Assembly (NCBI RefSeq): GCF_000425185.1
Contig: NZ_AULH01000007.1
Span: 124,001 to 188,000 of the forward strand
Length of the DNA stretch: 64,000 nt
Origin: Pleomorphomonas koreensis DSM 23070
GTDB taxonomy: Bacteria; Pseudomonadota; Alphaproteobacteria; Rhizobiales; Pleomorphomonadaceae
Direction of reading: 5' to 3'
Numbering within the stretch: the stretch's first letter is position 1; each line of letters begins with the position of its first letter. The position numbers and the translations under genes were made by a program. The notes beneath the pieces are model-generated. The model was not told the DNA's origin. It worked only from the letters and a program-made list of their open reading frames with translations, and did not search any database. Below, one piece after another: positions 9,286 through 16,688 of the stretch.

Positions 9286-9695
9286 TGCCTAGCTTAGCTG
9301 CTGTTAATGCCGAAGGCGCCTTTTATCTAGAGCAAGAACTTGCCAAGGCTAAGCGCAAACTTGCCGAGGTCGAGCGCGAAAGAGACGATCTAAAAGCTGC
9401 GTTTTGTTGTTCCATAGCGGTAGAGAGGATGCGGCACATCAAGGTTGAGGGGTGGACCCCTGAACATGATGACGCACACAGCAAGGGAGAGATGGCCATG
9501 GCCGCTCTCTCTTACATCTTCCATGCCATCTTTCCTCATGTCGAAGGCCGCGTAGGGCCGATGCGCTGGTGGCCGTGGGGAAAGTCATGGTGGAAGCCCT
9601 CAGACGACCCCATCCGCGACTTGGAGAAGGCGGGCGCGCTTATCGCAGCCGAAATTGATCGCAGACTTCGATTGCGGCCAGAGGTGCCGGAATGA
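9285..9695 (+). CDS. Small phage protein in the lysis cassette, unknown function
   Basis: 136 residues, ATG overlapping the endolysin stop, with GGGGG just upstream. Residues 14-45 form a charged coiled-coil stretch (EQELAKAKRKLAEVERERDDL), then a histidine-containing segment and a Trp-rich patch (MRWWPWGKSWWKP) around residue 100. No transmembrane segment. I do not recognise the family; proteins of this kind occur between lysin and spanin genes of tailed phages. Codon use is less GC-biased than its neighbours, suggesting separate origin. Confidence 0.6.
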   Translation: MPSLAAVNAEGAFYLEQELAKAKRKLAEVERERDDLKAAFCCSIAVERMRHIKVEGWTPEHDDAHSKGEMAMAALSYIFHAIFPHVEGRVGPMRWWPWGKSWWKPSDDPIRDLEKAGALIAAEIDRRLRLRPEVPE

Positions 9696-9961
9696 CTACC
9701 GCGCTCTCCGCCCTCACCTTCCTTCGCGCCAACTGGCGCCTGGTACTAGCCGGCATCGCCGCCGTCATCCTGCTGCTGGCCGTGTGGGCGATCTTCGACG
9801 CCGGCCGGGACAGCGAGAGGGCAAAACAGGATCGGGCGTCCATGACCAACCTGCGCGACAGGAGCGCTATCGACGATGCGGTACGGACGGATGACGATGT
9901 GGCGCTGTGCCTGCGCCTTGGTGGCGACGGCGACTGTCGGGGCCTGCGCGTCGGCCGGTAG
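9692..9961 (+). CDS. Rz-like inner-membrane spanin
   Basis: 89 residues, starting at an ATGA overlap with the previous gene. There is one N-terminal transmembrane segment (about 15-35, WRLVLAGIAAVILLLAVWAIF region) followed by a short charged periplasmic helix (GRDSERAKQDRASMTNLRD). This is the topology of i-spanins, which link the inner membrane to the lipoprotein o-spanin to break the outer membrane. It is shorter than lambda Rz. The last ~85 bases are shared in another frame with the downstream lipoprotein gene, the arrangement typical of Rz/Rz1 pairs. Confidence 0.65.
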   Translation: MTTALSALTFLRANWRLVLAGIAAVILLLAVWAIFDAGRDSERAKQDRASMTNLRDRSAIDDAVRTDDDVALCLRLGGDGDCRGLRVGR

Positions 9962-10094
9962 CACGTGCGACGGCTGGCGGCCGATCCCGCTCAAGCCGGC
10001 GTCGGCCGTCTACCTCGTCGGCAACGACCGGCCGGCGGCCGAGGCGATCGCCGGGCACAACGATTTTGGCGGCAAGAAGTGCGGGTGGAAGTGA
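9876..10094 (+). CDS. Rz1-like outer-membrane spanin lipoprotein, overlapping the Rz gene
   Basis: 72 residues if read from ATG 9876; ATGs at 9891 and 9897 are possible and would give a tighter signal peptide. The N-terminus is a short lipoprotein signal ending VATATVGAC, with Cys24 as the lipidation site. The mature part is small and contains a central Pro/Val segment and a second Cys near the C-terminus. It begins inside the Rz-like frame (+1 relative) and ends one base into the next ATG. Nested frame plus lipobox is strong support for an o-spanin. Confidence 0.66.
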   Translation: MRYGRMTMWRCACALVATATVGACASAGSTCDGWRPIPLKPASAVYLVGNDRPAAEAIAGHNDFGGKKCGWK

Positions 10095-10369
10095 TGCCGG
10101 ATCTCCGGAAAGAAATCTCGCTGTCGACCGTCATCGCCCTGGTGACGCTGGCCATGGCGATGGCCGGCGGGTGGACGGCGCTGCAAACGTCGATCACGGG
10201 CGTTGAGGCGAAGGTTGGCGATCACGACCGGCGGCTTGGTGATATCGAGGCCGACAGCAAGGGCGCCCGCGCCGCCACGTCGCTGGTGCTTCAGGACATC
10301 GCCGAGATCAAGACGGACCTCCGGTACATGCGTCAGGCGATGGAGCGGGATGGCTCGCGCGGAAAGTAA
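10094..10369 (+). CDS. Single-span membrane protein with coiled-coil tail, possible holin
   Basis: 91 residues starting at an ATG that overlaps the Rz1-like stop. Residues 10-30 (LSTVIALVTLAMAMAGGWTAL) form a single membrane span; the rest is a hydrophilic helix (VEAKVGDHDRRLGDIEADSKG and on) predicted as a coiled coil. It is the last gene of the prophage. Small membrane proteins at this position are often holins or holin regulators, and no better holin candidate is visible in the cassette. Function is inference. Confidence 0.55.
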   Translation: MPDLRKEISLSTVIALVTLAMAMAGGWTALQTSITGVEAKVGDHDRRLGDIEADSKGARAATSLVLQDIAEIKTDLRYMRQAMERDGSRGK

Positions 10370-10490
10370 CGGGGACGTTGTTTCCCGAGCGTCAATCCGA
10401 CGCCGAATGCTTTCTGGATGCAATTTGCGGCATCGTGAGCTAGAATGTATTGGGCTTCACAGAAGTGATTGATTTATATAAAGTTCGCAA

Positions 10491-10538
10491 TAACTCTTAA
10501 TCAGCGGGTCTACGGTTCGATCCCGTACGCGCCCACCA
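10491..10538 (+). other. Prophage attachment site: 3' fragment of tRNA-Lys(CUU)
   Basis: The stretch carries the anticodon loop C-T-CTT-A-A (anticodon CTT at 10496-10498), a complete T-arm (TACGG 10511-10515, loop TTCGATC, CCGTA 10523-10527), the 3' acceptor strand CGCGCCC (10528-10534), discriminator A and an encoded CCA (10536-10538). No D-arm or GGGCGCG acceptor strand precedes it; upstream is AT-rich phage DNA. This is what remains when a phage integrates in the anticodon-loop region of a tRNA gene, with the intact copy regenerated at the other prophage end. Not a functional tRNA. Confidence 0.88.
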
Positions 10539-10584
10539 CTTTTCCCTAATACGCAAATCGTTGAAGCGGCTCCCTGGGAGCTGG

Positions 10585-10998
10585 TCATTGCAGCGACGAC
10601 TTGATGCCGTCGGCGGCGGTGGCGCAGGCGTCTTCGCAGTGGCGGCAGGCATCGGCGCAGACGCGGCAATGCTCGTGCATGGTGGCGTGACGGCCGCATT
10701 CGGCGGCGCAGGCCCGGCAGGCGTCGCGGCAGGCGAGGATGACCGCCCTCAGCACCTCGCCGTTGGAGCCGGTGCGCCGCGAGGCGATCGTGGCTGTCGC
10801 CAGGCAGAGGTCGGCGCAGTCGAGGTTGAGACGGATGCATTGACGCAGGTCGTCGACGTTTTGCTCGCCGAGGCAGGCGTCGGCGCAGGACGTGCAGGTC
10901 TGCGCGCAATCGAGACAGGCCTCGATGCAATGGAGCAGATCGTTATCGACGGTGCCGTTCAGGGCGGGATGAGAGCGGATCATCGCTTCGGTGTGCAT
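10585..10998 (-). CDS. Four-helix-bundle copper storage protein, Csp3-like
   Basis: 137 residues. ATG 10998 is chosen over an upstream ATG (11106) because GGAGG lies six bases before it. Eighteen cysteines are spaced along amphipathic helices in CxxxC and CxxC steps (HCIEACLDCAQTC, TSCADAC, LACRDACRACAAEC, HCRVCADACRHCEDAC). This is the pattern of Csp-type proteins, whose four-helix bundle is lined with thiolates that bind many Cu(I) ions. There is no signal peptide, so it should be the cytosolic Csp3 type rather than Tat-exported Csp1. It is divergent from the DUF305 gene and sits directly beside the prophage att site. Copper binding is family knowledge, not shown here. Confidence 0.86.
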   Translation of the reverse strand: MHTEAMIRSHPALNGTVDNDLLHCIEACLDCAQTCTSCADACLGEQNVDDLRQCIRLNLDCADLCLATATIASRRTGSNGEVLRAVILACRDACRACAAECGRHATMHEHCRVCADACRHCEDACATAADGIKSSLQ

Positions 10999-11205
10999 GG
11001 CAGCCTCCAGAGCTTGGGTTTGGAATTCTTGGGTCAACCGTCCTGATGGCGGTTTGTTCCGCGCCGATTGCTCCATGGGCCTTTCGCCATGGCCGGTTTC
11101 GGACATCGGTGGCGAACCCGGACGGGGCCGTCGGCGTTATGCCCTTGGCGGCATCGCCGGCATGCCGAGCCGGATGAGCCGCGCTCCAGCCACGGGAGAC
11201 TTACG

Positions 11206-11700
11206 ATGCGGATACGCCCGATCCTCTTTGCCATGGCCCTCATCGGACCGGCCACCGGCGCCGTCGCCCAGGAGGCGGCGCAAACCGACCTGTCCATCCT
11301 GCCGCAGGCCTGCCGTGCCGCCATCGTGCCGCCCGAGCAGGCGATGCCCGGCTCCGACGACCCCCACGAAGACATGGCCGGGGCGCCGCGTGCCGCTTCG
11401 GAAGCGCAAGTCTCGAACGCCGGCGAGGCCGGCACCACCGCCGCCGCGCAGACCGAGACCATGCAGGCGATCAACCGCATGCACGGGCCGATGATGGCGG
11501 CGGCCGGCATCGCCGATGCCGACCTTGCCTTCAATTGCGGCATGCTCGCCCATCATCAGGCGGCGATCGACATGGCGCGGATCGAACTCAAATACGGCAC
11601 CGACGCCGACAGCCGAAAGATGGCCGAGGCGATCATCGAGGCGCAGACCAAGGAAATCTCCGAGATGTCGGCGCGCATCGCCAAGCTGGCGCAGCGATAG
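11206..11700 (+). CDS. DUF305 family exported protein
   Basis: 164 residues, ATG preceded by GGGAGA. Residues 1-19 form a signal peptide ending AVAQ. The mature protein has the DUF305 signature FNCGMLAHHQAAIDMARIEL in the C-terminal half, with the paired histidines, and a helical tail (EAQTKEISEMSARIAKL). DUF305 proteins have a ferritin-like helical fold and are frequently encoded with copper-resistance genes; a biochemical role is not settled. Here it is divergent from the Csp3-like gene, with a 207-base shared promoter region, and convergent with the DUF411 gene. Confidence 0.83.
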   Translation: MRIRPILFAMALIGPATGAVAQEAAQTDLSILPQACRAAIVPPEQAMPGSDDPHEDMAGAPRAASEAQVSNAGEAGTTAAAQTETMQAINRMHGPMMAAAGIADADLAFNCGMLAHHQAAIDMARIELKYGTDADSRKMAEAIIEAQTKEISEMSARIAKLAQR

Positions 11701-11736
11701 GCGCCCGGAACCCGACAGGTTCGGAACTCCGGGCGC
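11701..11736 (+). terminator. Hairpin after the DUF305 gene
   Basis: GCGCCCGGA (11701-11709) pairs perfectly with TCCGGGCGC (11728-11736), immediately after the DUF305 stop. There is no T-tract, so it may stabilise the mRNA end or act as a weak or Rho-assisted terminator between the two convergent genes. Confidence 0.5.
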
Positions 11737-11769
11737 CCGATCGTCAGCCCCGATGATCAGCCCCGATGA

Positions 11770-12222
11770 TTAGCCCTTGTCGGGCTGGACGGTGGCGAAC
11801 ACCTCGGTGCTGCCGTTCTTCCTGATCAGCAGCACGTCGAACGGCTCGGCATCGGCGTCGGCGCCCATGCCGGGCGAGCCGAGCGGCATGCCGGGCGCCG
11901 CGAGGCCGACGGCATCAGGTCTCTCGGCCAGCAGGCGGTCGACCAGCGCCGCCGGCACGTGGCCTTCGATGGCGTAGCCGCCGACCAGCGCGGTGTGGCA
12001 GGAGACGGCGTCTCCGGGGATGCCGAGCGCCGTCTTGCGCGAGGCGAGGGCATTGTAGTCCATCTCGGTGGCATGGGCGGTGTAGCCGGCCGCCTGCATG
12101 TGGGCGATCCACTCGTGGCAGCACATGCAGCCTTCGTTGAGCAGTACCTCGACCGGCTGGCCAGCCATGGCGAGCGAGGTGGACGCGGCGAGGATAAGGG
12201 GAGCGAGAATACGGAATTTCAT
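11770..12222 (-). CDS. DUF411 family periplasmic metal-binding protein
   Basis: 150 residues with a cleavable signal peptide (about 1-20, ending SLAMAG). The mature N-terminus has EVLLNEGCMCCHEWIAHM, the conserved Cys-x-Cys-Cys-His cluster of DUF411. Further conserved features are SCHTALVGGYAIEGHVPA and LLAERPDAVGLAAPGMPLGSPGM, including the invariant Met/Gly-rich APGMPxGSPGM loop. DUF411 proteins are thioredoxin-fold, and most often found in copper or other heavy-metal resistance clusters. Its stop codon uses the last base of the second copy of a 13-base tandem duplication (11745-11770). Confidence 0.86.
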   Translation of the reverse strand: MKFRILAPLILAASTSLAMAGQPVEVLLNEGCMCCHEWIAHMQAAGYTAHATEMDYNALASRKTALGIPGDAVSCHTALVGGYAIEGHVPAALVDRLLAERPDAVGLAAPGMPLGSPGMGADADAEPFDVLLIRKNGSTEVFATVQPDKG

Positions 12223-12312
12223 GATTTTGCCTGTGTCTGGTGTCTTGTGTCCGATCGCGGCGCATCGCAGGGCGCCGGCGGTCGCGGAAAGAAAAGGGAT
12301 GATGGCGGTCGC

Positions 12313-12645
12313 TCAGGCGCGCGGCGGTTCGAGCGGCGGCGCCGGCGACCGGCCGTCGAGTTCGAGGACGACGAGCGGCGTGTCGGCGGGGCGCCCGGAA
12401 TCGGTTTCAAGGACCGGAGCCGCGGCCGGCAGGGCGGGCGCGGCCATGGGGCAGCCGGCGCCGAGGCAAGTGCCGGCCTTCTCGATGGGGGCGGATGACG
12501 TCTTGCCGCAGCAATCGTGCTTCAGGTCGGCGGCCGCCATCGCCGCGTGCGCGGTGGTGACGGAGAACACGGCACCGCGTCCGCCGATCAGGCCGATCAG
12601 CGCGAGGGCGACGAGAAGCAGGCGGAGGCCGGCGAGGAAACGCAT
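12313..12645 (-). CDS. Small secreted Cys-containing protein of unknown function
   Basis: 110 residues from ATG 12645; an ATG at 12711 would add 22 unremarkable residues. Residues 1-22 form a strong hydrophobic signal or membrane segment (LRLLLVALALIGLIGG). Four to five cysteines follow, in HDCCGK and TCLGAGC, then an Ala/Pro-rich tail ending PAPPLEPPRA. Its position 90 bases upstream of and in the same direction as the DUF411 gene suggests co-expression and a metal-related role. Size and layout recall small DUF2946-like proteins near copper genes, but I cannot confirm a family. Confidence 0.6.
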   Translation of the reverse strand: MRFLAGLRLLLVALALIGLIGGRGAVFSVTTAHAAMAAADLKHDCCGKTSSAPIEKAGTCLGAGCPMAAPALPAAAPVLETDSGRPADTPLVVLELDGRSPAPPLEPPRA

Positions 12646-12803
12646 GGCGGCAATGTCGCATCCTTCGCTCCGGCCGGCCAGCAGGGATTCGTGCTGATGG
12701 GCGCGGTCCAACTTTCGCCGCAGACGCCGGATCGCGTCTGCCCTCTTTTCTTGGGTCCGGCGCCTGATACTGTCGCCGCCAGACCATCCATCCGGAGATC
12801 CCG

Positions 12804-13820
12804 ATGCGCGTTGCCGTCTTCAGCACCAAGCCCTACGACCGCACCTTCCTGAGCCGCGCTGCCGCCATGCACGGCCACGAGCTGACCTTCTTCGAGCCAC
12901 GGCTCGACCATACGACGGTGCGGCTGGCCGAGGGCTTCCCGGCCATCTGCGCCTTCGTCAACGATACGCTCGACGCCGAGGTGATGGCGGCACTGGCCGC
13001 CGGCGGCACGCGCATCGTGGCGCTGAGGGCGGCCGGCTTCAACAACGTCGCCCTCGACGCCGCCGCGGAGGCGGGCCTTGTCGTGCTGCGCGTGCCGGCC
13101 TATTCGCCGCACGCCGTCGCCGAATTCTCGGTCGGCCTGCTGCTGGCGCTCGACCGGCGCATCCATCGCGCCTGGGCGCGCGTCCGTGAAAACAATTTCG
13201 CCCTGGAGGGCCTGCTTGGCCACGATCTCTACGGCCGCACGGTGGGCGTGGTCGGCACCGGCCGCATTGGCGCGCTGGTGGCGCGGGCCTATCGCCTCGG
13301 TTTCGGCTGCGAGGTGCTGGCCCACGACCGCTACGAGGTCGACGACCTCAAGGCGATTGGCGTCACCTACGTCGGGCGCGACGAGCTGATCGAGCGGTCG
13401 GACGTCATCAGCCTGCATTGCCCGCTGACGCCGGAAACGCACTACCTGATCGACGAGGCGGCGATCGCCCGCGCCCGTCACGGTTTCCTGCTGATCAACA
13501 CCTCGCGCGGCGCGCTGATCGACGCCGAGGCGGTGATCGGCGGCCTGAAGAGCGGCCGCATCGGCGGTGTCGCCCTTGACGTCTACGAGCAGGAGGCCGA
13601 CCTGTTCTTCGAGGACCTGTCGAGCGAGATCATCCAGGACGACGTGTTCCAGCGCCTCTTGACCTTCCCCAACGTGCTGATCACCGGCCATCAGGCCTTC
13701 TTCACCGAGGAGGCGCTGCTGGCCATCGCCGAGACGACCATGGGCAATATCGCCGAGGAGGAAGCCGGCAGGGTGTCGCCCAACCGCGTGCTCAGCGAGA
13801 AGGTGGCGGGCAAGGGGTGA
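12804..13820 (+). CDS. ldhA: D-2-hydroxyacid dehydrogenase, D-lactate dehydrogenase type
   Basis: 338 residues, the usual length of the NAD-dependent D-isomer hydroxyacid dehydrogenases. The nucleotide-binding site is [14 protein letters not shown] (about 147-160). The substrate-binding and catalytic region includes [15 protein letters not shown] (about 73-87), the arginine motif [14 protein letters not shown], the glutamate in [18 protein letters not shown] and the catalytic histidine in [14 protein letters not shown]. The [12 protein letters not shown] stretch and the AGFNN loop are typical of fermentative D-LDH (LdhA), reducing pyruvate to D-lactate. Monocistronic; convergent with the M24 peptidase gene six bases downstream. 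Confidence 0.85.
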   Translation: MRVAVFSTKPYDRTFLSRAAAMHGHELTFFEPRLDHTTVRLAEGFPAICAFVNDTLDAEVMAALAAGGTRIVALRAAGFNNVALDAAAEAGLVVLRVPAYSPHAVAEFSVGLLLALDRRIHRAWARVRENNFALEGLLGHDLYGRTVGVVGTGRIGALVARAYRLGFGCEVLAHDRYEVDDLKAIGVTYVGRDELIERSDVISLHCPLTPETHYLIDEAAIARARHGFLLINTSRGALIDAEAVIGGLKSGRIGGVALDVYEQEADLFFEDLSSEIIQDDVFQRLLTFPNVLITGHQAFFTEEALLAIAETTMGNIAEEEAGRVSPNRVLSEKVAGKG

Positions 13821-13825
13821 GGCGC

Positions 13826-14929
13826 TCAGCTCCCGGCGACGAGGATGTCGCGGGAAAGGCCCGACAGGATCTCCGGGCCATCGGCCCGGAGGATGACGAT
13901 CTCCTCAAGGCGGCAGCCGTAGCGGCCGGCGAGATAGATGCCCGGCTCGATCGAGAACACCATGCCTTCCTCGAGCACGGTCTCGGACGTGGCGGTAATA
14001 TAAGGCGGCTCGTGGCCGTCGATGCCCATGCCGTGGCCGGTGCGATGGGTGAACGCCTTGCCGTAGCCGGCATCGGCGATCACCGCGCGGGCGGCGGCGT
14101 CGACCTCGCGGGCCAGCACGCCGGGCCTGGCGGCGGCAAGCGCCGCCTCGACCGCCCGCTCGACGACGGCGTGCACCTCGACGAAGCCCTCCGGCGGCCG
14201 GCCGACCACCGCGACGCGAGTGATGTCGCTCGGGAAGCCGGACTTGACGCCGCCGACGTCGATCACCACCGCATCGCCCTCGACGATATGGCGGTCGGAA
14301 GCGTGATGGTGCGGGAAGGCGCCGTTGGGGCCGCTGCCGACCACCCAGAAGCTCGGCGCCGCGCCTTCTTTCAGGAACTGGTTGCGGATGACGGCGGCAA
14401 GCTCGTTCTCGGTCATGCCGGGCTTGAGGGCGGCGAGGGCCGCCTCGATCGCCCGGTCGGCGATGCCGGCGTTCATCTTGAGGAGGCCGTACTCGCGCTC
14501 GTCCTTCTTCATGCGCAGCCCGCCGAGCGTGTCGGCGGTAAAGGTGCGCAGCACGTCGGAGGGCAGGGCGTCGAGCACCAGCAGCGCGAAGTCGGCGCGC
14601 ATGGTCTCGTCGATGGCGACGCGGTCGGGCGCACTGGCGCCGATGGCGCTGAGCGCCTGGCAGAGCGCCACGTGCGGCCCGACGTCGTCGGCCCAAGGGA
14701 CGAAATCGATGTCGGTATGTTGGCGCACGTCGTCGGCATTGACTTCAGGCATCAGGAAGGTGGTGCCACCCGGCGATATCAGCAGCAGGCACGGCCGCTC
14801 GTCGGAGGCCGGCGCGTAGCCGAGCAGCCATTGCATGTGCGAGCCCGGCGCGAGGGCGACGAGGTCGGTGTCGGTGGCGACCATCCGCTCTCGCAGCGCG
14901 GCGAGGCGGGCTTGGGTCTCAGGGGTCAT
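13826..14929 (-). CDS. M24 family metallopeptidase, Xaa-Pro dipeptidase/aminopeptidase type
   Basis: 367 residues. The N-terminal ~140 residues form the creatinase-like domain. The C-terminal pita-bread domain has all metal ligands in order: Asp in VIDVGGVKSGF, Asp in PSDITRV, His in HRTGHGMGIDGHE, Glu in EEGMVFSIEPGIYL and Glu in GCRLEEIVIL. These bind two divalent metals and support hydrolysis of N-terminal Xaa-Pro bonds. No signal peptide, so cytosolic. Lies upstream of and divergent from pxpB, with a 155-base intergenic gap. Confidence 0.87.
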   Translation of the reverse strand: MTPETQARLAALRERMVATDTDLVALAPGSHMQWLLGYAPASDERPCLLLISPGGTTFLMPEVNADDVRQHTDIDFVPWADDVGPHVALCQALSAIGASAPDRVAIDETMRADFALLVLDALPSDVLRTFTADTLGGLRMKKDEREYGLLKMNAGIADRAIEAALAALKPGMTENELAAVIRNQFLKEGAAPSFWVVGSGPNGAFPHHHASDRHIVEGDAVVIDVGGVKSGFPSDITRVAVVGRPPEGFVEVHAVVERAVEAALAAARPGVLAREVDAAARAVIADAGYGKAFTHRTGHGMGIDGHEPPYITATSETVLEEGMVFSIEPGIYLAGRYGCRLEEIVILRADGPEILSGLSRDILVAGS

Positions 14930-15084
14930 TGATCACGGTCCTTGGCAGTCCGCCGGCGTCTGGCGGCCGGTTATCGGTAACGTTATAGGCTTTCGCCGGC
15001 CGCCGACCAATCGCATTGCCGCGTGGCTCCCTTGCACGGCGGGCATTGGCCGCCGATAATCGCCTGACAGGACAGGGGGAACGG

Positions 15085-15735
15085 TTGGCCGACGATTTCA
15101 TCCTCTCCGAGGCGGGCGCCGGCGCGCTGCTCCTCGACGTCGCCGCCGGCGCCTTCGACGAGGACCGGCAAGCGCGGCTGCTGGCGCTCGCCGACAGCCT
15201 CTCCGGCGCCGACGGCATCGAGGACGTGGTGCCCGGCATGAACAACCTGATGGTCGCCTTCGATCCGCTGGCCGTCGAGGCCGGCGAAATCACGCGCCGC
15301 CTCGTCGACGGCTGGCGGACCGCGGTCGCCACGGCGCGCGCCGGCTGCGAGCATCGCATCGATGTCGTCTATGGCGGGCCGGATCTCACCGATTTCGCCG
15401 CCGGCCTTGGTCTCGCCGTCGACGAGGTGATCGGCCGGCACGCCGGCGCCGTCTACCGGGTGGCGGCGATCGGCGCCATGCCCGGCTTTCCCTATCTCTC
15501 GGGCCTCGATCCGGCGCTGTCGGCGCCGCGCCGGGCGGTGCCGCGCGCCGGTGTGCCCAAGGGGGCGGTGATCGTCGGCGGTGGTCAGGCCGGCATCATG
15601 CCGATCACCGCGCCGTCCGGCTGGCATATCCTCGGGCATACCGATTTCACGCTGTTCGACCCCCATCGCGTCCGGCCGGCAACGCTGGCGGCCGGCGACG
15701 TGGTGCGTTTCGTCGTCGCCGGTGTCGAGCGATGA
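15085..15735 (+). CDS. pxpB: 5-oxoprolinase subunit PxpB
   Basis: 216 residues from TTG 15085, chosen because AGGGGGA lies five bases upstream and the family's conserved start (FILSEAGAGALLL) follows directly. Signature segments are VPGMNNLMVAFDPL, the family block RVAAIGAMPGFPYLSGLD, and VGGGQAGIMPITAPSGWHILGHTDF. With PxpC and PxpA it forms the ATP-dependent 5-oxoprolinase that opens 5-oxoproline (pyroglutamate) to glutamate. Overlaps pxpC by four bases (ATGA), so coupled translation is likely. PxpA is encoded on the opposite strand of the same locus. Confidence 0.92.
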   Translation: MADDFILSEAGAGALLLDVAAGAFDEDRQARLLALADSLSGADGIEDVVPGMNNLMVAFDPLAVEAGEITRRLVDGWRTAVATARAGCEHRIDVVYGGPDLTDFAAGLGLAVDEVIGRHAGAVYRVAAIGAMPGFPYLSGLDPALSAPRRAVPRAGVPKGAVIVGGGQAGIMPITAPSGWHILGHTDFTLFDPHRVRPATLAAGDVVRFVVAGVER

Positions 15736-16688
15736 TCGAGATCCTGTCGTCCGGCGCGCTCAATTCGGTGCAGGACCGTGGCCGTCGCGGCTCTCTGGCC
15801 AGCGGCGTGTCGCGCTCCGGCGCCATGGATCGTCCGGCGCTCGACGCCGCCAACGCGCTTCTCGGCAACGATGCCGGCGCGGCGGCGATCGAGGTGGCGG
15901 CCTTCCCGTTCCGCCTGCGGTTCCAGGCGGGCGCGGCGGTGGCCGTCACCGGCGCGCTCGCCGAGACGCGGCTCTCCGGCCGCCGCCTGCCGCCCTGGTG
16001 GGCGACCGAGGCGCGGGCCGGCGACGAGCTGACCATCGCCCCGCCGACGCTGGGCGCCCGCGTCTATGTGGCGGTGAGCGGCGGCATCGACGCGCCGCTG
16101 CTGCTCGGGGCGAGGGCGACCGAGCTGAAGAGCGGCTACGGCGGCCACGAGGGCCGGGGTCTCAGGCGCGGCGACCTGCTGCCGCTCGGGCCGCGACTGC
16201 CGGGCCGGCTGCCCGAGGGCGGCATCGGCGCGCTGCCGCCGCCCGGACGGAGCGACGCCGGCCGGCCGCTGCGCCTGCTGCCGGCCGCCGAGTGGCCGGA
16301 ATTCTCCGAGGACGCGCGGCGGCTGTTCGTTGCTGCCGATTGGCAGGTGACCGCCGAGGCCGACCGGCAGGGCTGCCGGCTCGACGGGCCGGAGCTTGTC
16401 CGCGCGCGGCGGCGCGAGCTGATGTCGCACGGCATCGTGCCGGGCACGGTGCAGGTGCCGCCGTCCGGCCGGCCGATCGTCCAGCTTGCCGAGGCCAACA
16501 CCTGCGGCGGCTATCCGAAGATCGCCACGGTGATCGAGGCCGACCTCTGGCGGCTGGGGCAGGCGATGCCCGGCGACCGGCTGCGCTTTGCGCTCGCGAG
16601 CCGCGACGAGGCGGTGGCGGCGCTCAGGGAGACGGCCGACTGGCTCGACCGGCTGAGGTCGGCGGCGGCGCTCTATCGCGCCTCGTAG
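15732..16688 (+). CDS. pxpC: 5-oxoprolinase subunit PxpC
   Basis: 318 residues. The N-terminal block IEILSSGALNSVQDRGRRGS with SRSGAMDRPALDAANALLGN, and the later VQLAEANTCGGYPKIATVIEADLW, are diagnostic of the PxpC/KipA family. It follows pxpB by ATGA overlap. Its 3' end overlaps the 3' end of the minus-strand biotinyl-carrier-like gene by 16 bases, so the two convergent transcription units collide at this point and no terminator separates them. Confidence 0.92.
   Translation: MIEILSSGALNSVQDRGRRGSLASGVSRSGAMDRPALDAANALLGNDAGAAAIEVAAFPFRLRFQAGAAVAVTGALAETRLSGRRLPPWWATEARAGDELTIAPPTLGARVYVAVSGGIDAPLLLGARATELKSGYGGHEGRGLRRGDLLPLGPRLPGRLPEGGIGALPPPGRSDAGRPLRLLPAAEWPEFSEDARRLFVAADWQVTAEADRQGCRLDGPELVRARRRELMSHGIVPGTVQVPPSGRPIVQLAEANTCGGYPKIATVIEADLWRLGQAMPGDRLRFALASRDEAVAALRETADWLDRLRSAAALYRAS

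Larger units (their letters stand above)
1..10538. mobile_element. Right-hand part of a podovirus-like prophage, ending at a tRNA-Lys attachment site
   Basis: All genes from 2 to 10369 lie on the plus strand, are packed with stop/start overlaps, and read as phage late functions in T7-like order: virion proteins, tail fibre, endolysin, spanins. After 10369 there is a short AT-rich stretch and then a 3' tRNA-Lys fragment at 10491-10538, where ordinary chromosomal genes begin. The integrase, repressor, replication, capsid and terminase genes are not in the window, so the left border lies to the left of base 1. Whether the prophage is still inducible cannot be judged; no frameshift is visible in the part seen. 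The assignment of the region as prophage is well supported; the podovirus label rests on gene order and very large internal-type proteins and is inference. Confidence 0.88.

Noticed and set aside
10370-10538. Intact tRNA-Lys gene
   Set aside because: Only the 3' portion is present; no D-arm or 5' acceptor strand upstream.
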